Shown here: positions 61,554-64,000 of the stretch, one piece after another
How the letters are laid out: every line of letters begins with the position of its first letter
Position numbering within the stretch: position 1 is the stretch's first letter
Assembly: GCA_943787365.1 (NCBI GenBank)
Contig: CALSMD010000001.1
Span: forward strand, 310,001 to 374,000
Length of the DNA: 64,000 nt
Direction of reading: 5' to 3'
Source: an uncultured Flavobacteriaceae bacterium
Lineage (GTDB): Bacteria; Bacteroidota; Bacteroidia; Flavobacteriales; Flavobacteriaceae
Notes under the pieces: model-generated
What the model saw: only the letters and a program-made list of their open reading frames with translations
Database searches by the model: none
Told to the model about the DNA's origin: nothing
Program-made: the position numbers and the translations under genes

Positions 61554-62264
61554 CTACTCTTGCATGGTGTGGTAGACAAATTGAACGTCGTCATCCTCTT
61601 CTAGTTTTTCCAATAATTTCTCAACATCCGCGACTTGTGCTTCGTTAAGAGGTTTGGTCACTTGTGGAATCCGTTCAAATCCAGAAGATAAAATTTCAAT
61701 TTCGCGTGATTCTAAAGCTGATTGAATCGCTCCAAAACTTTCAAACGGTGCATAAATTAAAATACCATCATCGTCTGCAAAGACTTCTTCCGCTCCAAAA
61801 TCAATAAATTCAAGTTCAATATCGTCAACATCCAATCCTTCGGCATTGATTCTGAAATTACACGTATGGTCAAACATAAACACTACAGAACCAGAGGTTC
61901 CTAAACTTCCGTTGCATTTATTGAAAAAGCTTCGAACGTTTGCAACGGTACGGGTATTGTTGTCCGTCGCCGTTTCAACGAGGATTGCAATCCCATGAGG
62001 TGCGTAGCCTTCAAATAAGACTTCTTTGTAATCGCCTTGACTTTTATCACTGGCTCGCTTAATGGCACGCTCAATGTTGTCTTTGGGCATGTTGACCGCT
62101 TTCCCATTCTGAATGACAGCTCTTAATCGAGAATTGCTATCTGGATCTGCACCGCCTTCTTTGACCGCCATAACGATGTCTTTTCCAATACGTGTGAATG
62201 CCTTGCTCATTGCTGACCAACGTTTCATTTTTCTTGCTTTGCGAAATTCAAATGCTCTTCCCAT
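61554..62264 (-). CDS. YebC/PmpR-family (TACO1) protein
   Basis: 236 residues. N-terminus MGRAFEFRKARKMKRWSAMS and the block GGADPDSNSRLRAVIQNGKA, then DNIERAIKRAS and YEGYAPHGIAILVE-like FEGYAPHGIAILVETATD, are YebC landmarks. Members regulate transcription in some bacteria and relieve ribosome stalling at proline runs in others; both have been claimed, so I leave the role open. Confidence 0.93.
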   Translation of the reverse strand: MGRAFEFRKARKMKRWSAMSKAFTRIGKDIVMAVKEGGADPDSNSRLRAVIQNGKAVNMPKDNIERAIKRASDKSQGDYKEVLFEGYAPHGIAILVETATDNNTRTVANVRSFFNKCNGSLGTSGSVVFMFDHTCNFRINAEGLDVDDIELEFIDFGAEEVFADDDGILIYAPFESFGAIQSALESREIEILSSGFERIPQVTKPLNEAQVADVEKLLEKLEEDDDVQFVYHTMQE

Positions 62265-62344
62265 AGGTTTTAATGTATTCTAAATAATGTTTAACAAAAA
62301 TAAAAATGCTGGAACGAAAAACAAGTATAAATCGATTTAAAACT

Positions 62345-63172
62345 TCAAAACATATTTTCAAAGAGTTCCAAGCTGTGCATTTGAAGGTGTTTTGGAAGCA
62401 TGTTTTCTTTTGGTAAAACGGCCAAATAACGGTCGTCATTGGTGGTGTAAACCAGTTTATAGCGAGGGTTTTTAGCCCCTATTTTAGAAACTAACTCTTT
62501 GATGAAATCATCGTGATGTACCAAGTCCTTACTGCCTAAATGAAAAATTCCATGCTTGTTTCGATTGATGATGTAATGCAGTTGTTGGGTGACTTTTTTA
62601 TCTGAAATAACATTCATTATCAGATTTGGAAATAATTCAATTGGCACGTCTAATTCGAGATGCACTTTAAACTCATTAACCCGTGGGGAGGGCGCTCCAA
62701 AAACCATTGGCAACCGTAAGATGGTTACTTTTTTAGGGGGGAGTTTTAAGAATAACTGCTCAAGTCTAATTTTAAAATGACCATAAATACTATTACTTAG
62801 GGTCGTGTCATTCTCGTAACTCGGAAATTTACTGTAGGCATCAAATACATTGGCAGAGGATAGAAAAATCATCTTACATTTTTCTTGAGAAGATACATAC
62901 TCAAAAACATGTTTATGTGCTGTTAATTGTGCTGCAAAATCGCCTCTCAGCGCAGAGATGATAATCGTTGGTTTTACGACATTCAGTATCTCAAAAACAT
63001 CATCTTCTTCCACATCATAGTGAAAGAATTGCTTGTTTTTTTCATAGGCCGTTAGCGGTGTTCTATACGTTCCAAACGTTTGGTAATAGGGGTGGAGTTC
63101 CTTATAAATAGCACTTCCCAAATAGCCACTGACACCTAATATCAGAATGCGGTGTTTTTTTAAAGTCGCCAT
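62345..63172 (-). CDS. RmlD-like NAD(P)-dependent sugar-nucleotide reductase
   Basis: 275 residues, extended short-chain dehydrogenase. Cofactor motif ILGVSGYLGSAIYKEL (GxxGxxG), active-site Tyr and Lys in NSIYGHFKIRLEQLF (YxxxK), and Ser in MIFLSSANVFDA. Resembles dTDP-4-dehydrorhamnose reductase by fold; the precise substrate is unknown. It lies 13 bases from gcvT on the same strand. Confidence 0.82.
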   Translation of the reverse strand: MATLKKHRILILGVSGYLGSAIYKELHPYYQTFGTYRTPLTAYEKNKQFFHYDVEEDDVFEILNVVKPTIIISALRGDFAAQLTAHKHVFEYVSSQEKCKMIFLSSANVFDAYSKFPSYENDTTLSNSIYGHFKIRLEQLFLKLPPKKVTILRLPMVFGAPSPRVNEFKVHLELDVPIELFPNLIMNVISDKKVTQQLHYIINRNKHGIFHLGSKDLVHHDDFIKELVSKIGAKNPRYKLVYTTNDDRYLAVLPKENMLPKHLQMHSLELFENMF

Positions 63173-63185
63173 AATTCAACGAATG

Positions 63186-63998
63186 TTATTTTTTGTAAAA
63201 AGGAAGTTTCACAATCGTGGCAAGCACTTTTTGTTTGCGAATGGCGATGCGTATTTCGGTGCCGGCGGCTGCATGTTCTGTCAAGACATAGCCCATTCCA
63301 ATTCCTTTTCCTAGTGAAGGCGCCATCGTTCCGGAAGTGACAATTCCTATCTCATTTCCAGAAGCATCTTCAATGGTGTAATTTTTTCGTGGAATGCCAC
63401 GTTCTAATAATTCAAAGCCAACCAAACGTCTTTTAGGACCTTCTTCTTTTTCAGTTTTAAGGGCTTCAGAATTTGTGAAGGATTTTGAAAACTTCGTAAT
63501 CCATCCCAATCCAGCTTCGATAGGAGAGCTGTGGTCATCAATGTCATTTCCATAAAGACAATAGCCCATTTCCAATCGTAAGGTATCCCGCGCCGCTAAA
63601 CCAATAGGTTTGATTCCAAAAGAAGCACCAGCTTCTAGGACTTTTTCCCATACCTGTTTCACTTCTGAGTTTTTGCAATAAATTTCAAAGCCGCCGCTTC
63701 CAGTATATCCCGTTGCAGAAATGATGACATGCTCAATGCCTGCAAAATCAGCCACCAAAAAATTATAAAACGCAATGGAAGACAAATCAACGCTGGACAA
63801 CGATTGCATGGCTTCCACAGCTTTAGGGCCCTGAATCGCTAATAGAGAATAGTCCTCACTAATATTTTTCATATCCGCATCCATTGAATTTTTGGACGCA
63901 ATCCACTCCCAGTCTTTTTCAATATTACTGGCATTGACCACTAACAGATATGTTTCTTCTTTGACTTTATAAATAATTAAATCATCGACAATTCCACC
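63186..63998 (-). CDS. gcvT: Glycine cleavage system T protein (aminomethyltransferase), 5' end outside window
   Basis: The C-terminal about 270 residues are visible; the frame runs to the window edge ([19 protein letters not shown] before the apparent Met at 63941, which is internal). Landmarks: the Asp in [63 protein letters not shown], and the C-terminal barrel with [12 protein letters not shown]. Transfers the aminomethyl group to tetrahydrofolate in glycine breakdown. Confidence 0.95.
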   Translation of the reverse strand, partial: GGIVDDLIIYKVKEETYLLVVNASNIEKDWEWIASKNSMDADMKNISEDYSLLAIQGPKAVEAMQSLSSVDLSSIAFYNFLVADFAGIEHVIISATGYTGSGGFEIYCKNSEVKQVWEKVLEAGASFGIKPIGLAARDTLRLEMGYCLYGNDIDDHSSPIEAGLGWITKFSKSFTNSEALKTEKEEGPKRRLVGFELLERGIPRKNYTIEDASGNEIGIVTSGTMAPSLGKGIGMGYVLTEHAAAGTEIRIAIRKQKVLATIVKLPFYKK

Positions 63999-64000
63999 TT

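Overview
The window is chromosomal DNA from a Bacteroidetes bacterium, almost certainly a member of the family Flavobacteriaceae. The AT-rich base composition, the -7 boxes of the form TAnnTTTG before many genes, the menaquinone (not ubiquinone) genes, a type IX secretion C-terminal signal, TonB-dependent receptors, SusD-less surface proteins, and many small Flavobacteriia-type families (DUF2853, DUF6048, DUF6452, DUF3822, CCC-motif proteins, a CAL67264-like membrane protein) all agree. Species cannot be decided from the sequence alone.

Layout. 1-10.7 kb: a menaquinone operon (menF fragment, menD, menB, menA, menC, menE) with four non-men genes embedded in it (DUF2853, a CvfB-like S1 protein, a UPF0173 metal hydrolase, a CPBP membrane protease). 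It is interrupted at 2.9-4.3 kb by a very AT-rich insert carrying a membrane protein and a PIN toxin-antitoxin pair. 10.7-22.3 kb: acyl-CoA carboxylase beta, pirin, ettA, DUF1272, DUF6048/DUF6452, rlmD, rocD, gapN and small membrane proteins. 22.3-30.2 kb: Smr protein, a broken calcium-repeat lipoprotein, cysteine desulfurase, TonB receptor, M23 peptidase, and a zapA pair. 30.2-34.9 kb: a 6S-like RNA, rny, a xerD remnant, an M43 protease broken by one TGA, and intact xerD. 35.4-38.1 kb: an accessory patch with an ORF6N protein, a DUF1684 lipoprotein-like protein and an orphan C-terminal piece of a type I restriction R subunit. 39.2-42.1 kb: an ABC exporter between copies of the tRNA-Ser 3' end, then three 165-bp tandem units leading into tRNA-Ser(TGA). 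42.2-64 kb: nitroreductase, kdnA-like aminotransferase, ribB (frame break near its start), LptF/G permease, lolA, ftsK, pdxH, sixA, miaE, dnaX, rnpB, rsmD, a RecD-like helicase, kdsB, a CAT-like acyltransferase, kdnB-like dehydrogenase, plsC-like acyltransferase, yebC, an RmlD-like reductase and a gcvT fragment.

How it works together. The men genes make the respiratory quinone. kdsB with the kdnA/kdnB homologues points to 8-amino-Kdo in the lipopolysaccharide core; LptF/G, LolA and the acyltransferase serve the same envelope. dnaX, ftsK, xerD, zapA, rny, rnpB, rsmD, rlmD, miaE and ettA are housekeeping genes for replication, division and RNA.

The most unusual theme is genomic: at three places a cargo gene or cassette lies between two copies of a boundary sequence that contains a terminator hairpin (2.9/4.3 kb; 32.0/34.0 kb; 39.2/41.5-42.0 kb). 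Several genes are also broken by single changes (M43 protease, calcium-repeat lipoprotein, ribB), which are either recent mutations or sequence errors.
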